Below the pieces are notes generated by a model, which did not search any database, was not told the DNA's origin, and worked only from the letters and a program-made list of their open reading frames with translations. Made by a program: the position numbers and the translations under genes. A stretch of 6,067 bases of DNA from Deltaproteobacteria bacterium (GTDB lineage Bacteria > Desulfobacterota > Desulfuromonadia > Geobacterales > DSM-12255), in the NCBI GenBank assembly GCA_017861215.1, contig JAGFXN010000105.1:1-6067 (forward strand), read 5' to 3'. Shown here piece after piece: positions 5,730 through 6,067 of the stretch (position 1 is its first letter; every line of letters starts with the position of its first letter).

Positions 5730-6067
5730 ACGCCACCCTTCTTTCCCTTGAATTCGCCGGCCGCCCAGTCAATCTGGGACATCATCCCCCGCATGACCGC
5801 CGCCTCTCTCCGGTCGAGTGCGGCCCGCGACAGTATCCGCCGCAGCGTCATCATGATATGGGCAGGATTTTCCGGATTGAGAAAACCGATCCTGAGAAGC
5901 GTCCGCTCCATCTGCGCATACATCGTTTCCAGTGACTCTCCGGGAGCCAGTTCGCGCACCGCCCTGTCCGGCGTCGGCCGGTAGCCGGTAAATATTTCGT
6001 AGCAGAAGAGCAGCACAGCCTGGGCAAGGTTCAGCGAGCCGTACTCGGGAGAAGTGTCTATGGTTGC
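5726..6067 (-). CDS. trmJ: tRNA (cytidine/uridine-2'-O-)methyltransferase, TrmJ-like, C-terminal part
   Basis: Only the last 113 codons are inside the window; the start lies beyond the right edge. The visible part begins with the end of a SpoU/TrmH-family (SPOUT) catalytic domain. The motif YGSLNLAQAV followed by LLFCYEI corresponds to the conserved C-terminal knot segment that binds S-adenosylmethionine. A charged helical extension follows, with FLNPENPAHIMMTLRRILSR and then AxxxxxExxVMRGMMSQIDW, characteristic of the TrmJ group ('TrmH family, group 1'). In Escherichia coli TrmJ methylates the 2'-OH of nucleotide 32 in the tRNA anticodon loop. The TGA at 5728-5726 overlaps the GTG start of the SemiSWEET gene. 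Group membership is well supported; the precise tRNA target is inferred. Confidence 0.85.
   Translation of the reverse strand, partial: ATIDTSPEYGSLNLAQAVLLFCYEIFTGYRPTPDRAVRELAPGESLETMYAQMERTLLRIGFLNPENPAHIMMTLRRILSRAALDRREAAVMRGMMSQIDWAAGEFKGKKGGV

Overview
The window reads as a GC-rich, gene-dense bacterial chromosome segment. The gene content (RecG, a TrmJ-type tRNA methyltransferase, an MshEN-domain protein, an SPFH/GYF protein with a zinc-ribbon partner) and the protein style suggest a deltaproteobacterium of the Geobacter/Desulfuromonadales kind. That placement is inference from gene content only; no rRNA or other marker gene is present.

Layout from left to right. (1) Bases 1-128 hold two abutting heptanucleotide tandem arrays (TTTTCAC units, then CCTTCAG units) that decay right up to the stop codon of the next gene. 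(2) Bases 129-2432, minus strand, encode the DNA helicase RecG. Its N-terminus carries an extra domain that looks like an AbrB/SpoVT swapped-hairpin DNA-binding domain, and a G8 tract lies in its last codons. (3) Bases 2433-2738 are a divergent intergenic region with a plausible sigma70-type promoter on each strand and a small palindrome overlapping the rightward -10. (4) Bases 2739-5463, plus strand, form a likely three-gene operon with 21- and 31-bp gaps. Its genes are an MshEN (c-di-GMP-binding type) domain fused to a receiver domain that has lost its phosphorylation residues; an SPFH/band-7 'virion core'-like protein with a C-terminal GYF_2 domain; and a soluble protein with three zinc-ribbon modules. 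(5) Bases 5466-6067, minus strand, hold a SemiSWEET-type small membrane transporter whose GTG start overlaps the stop of a TrmJ-like tRNA methyltransferase that runs off the right edge. The plus-strand operon and the minus-strand pair converge with only 2 nt between stop codons.

How the genes may work together. RecG and TrmJ are housekeeping functions for fork rescue and tRNA modification. The middle operon is the accessory and least understood part. A phosphorylation-independent, possibly c-di-GMP-sensing adaptor is encoded with a membrane-scaffold-type SPFH protein and a zinc-ribbon partner. SPFH and zinc-ribbon modules are found together, sometimes in one protein, in bacterial envelope-associated families such as Bacillus YdjI. 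The operon could therefore be a nucleotide-signal-linked envelope module, but its function is not established by the sequence.
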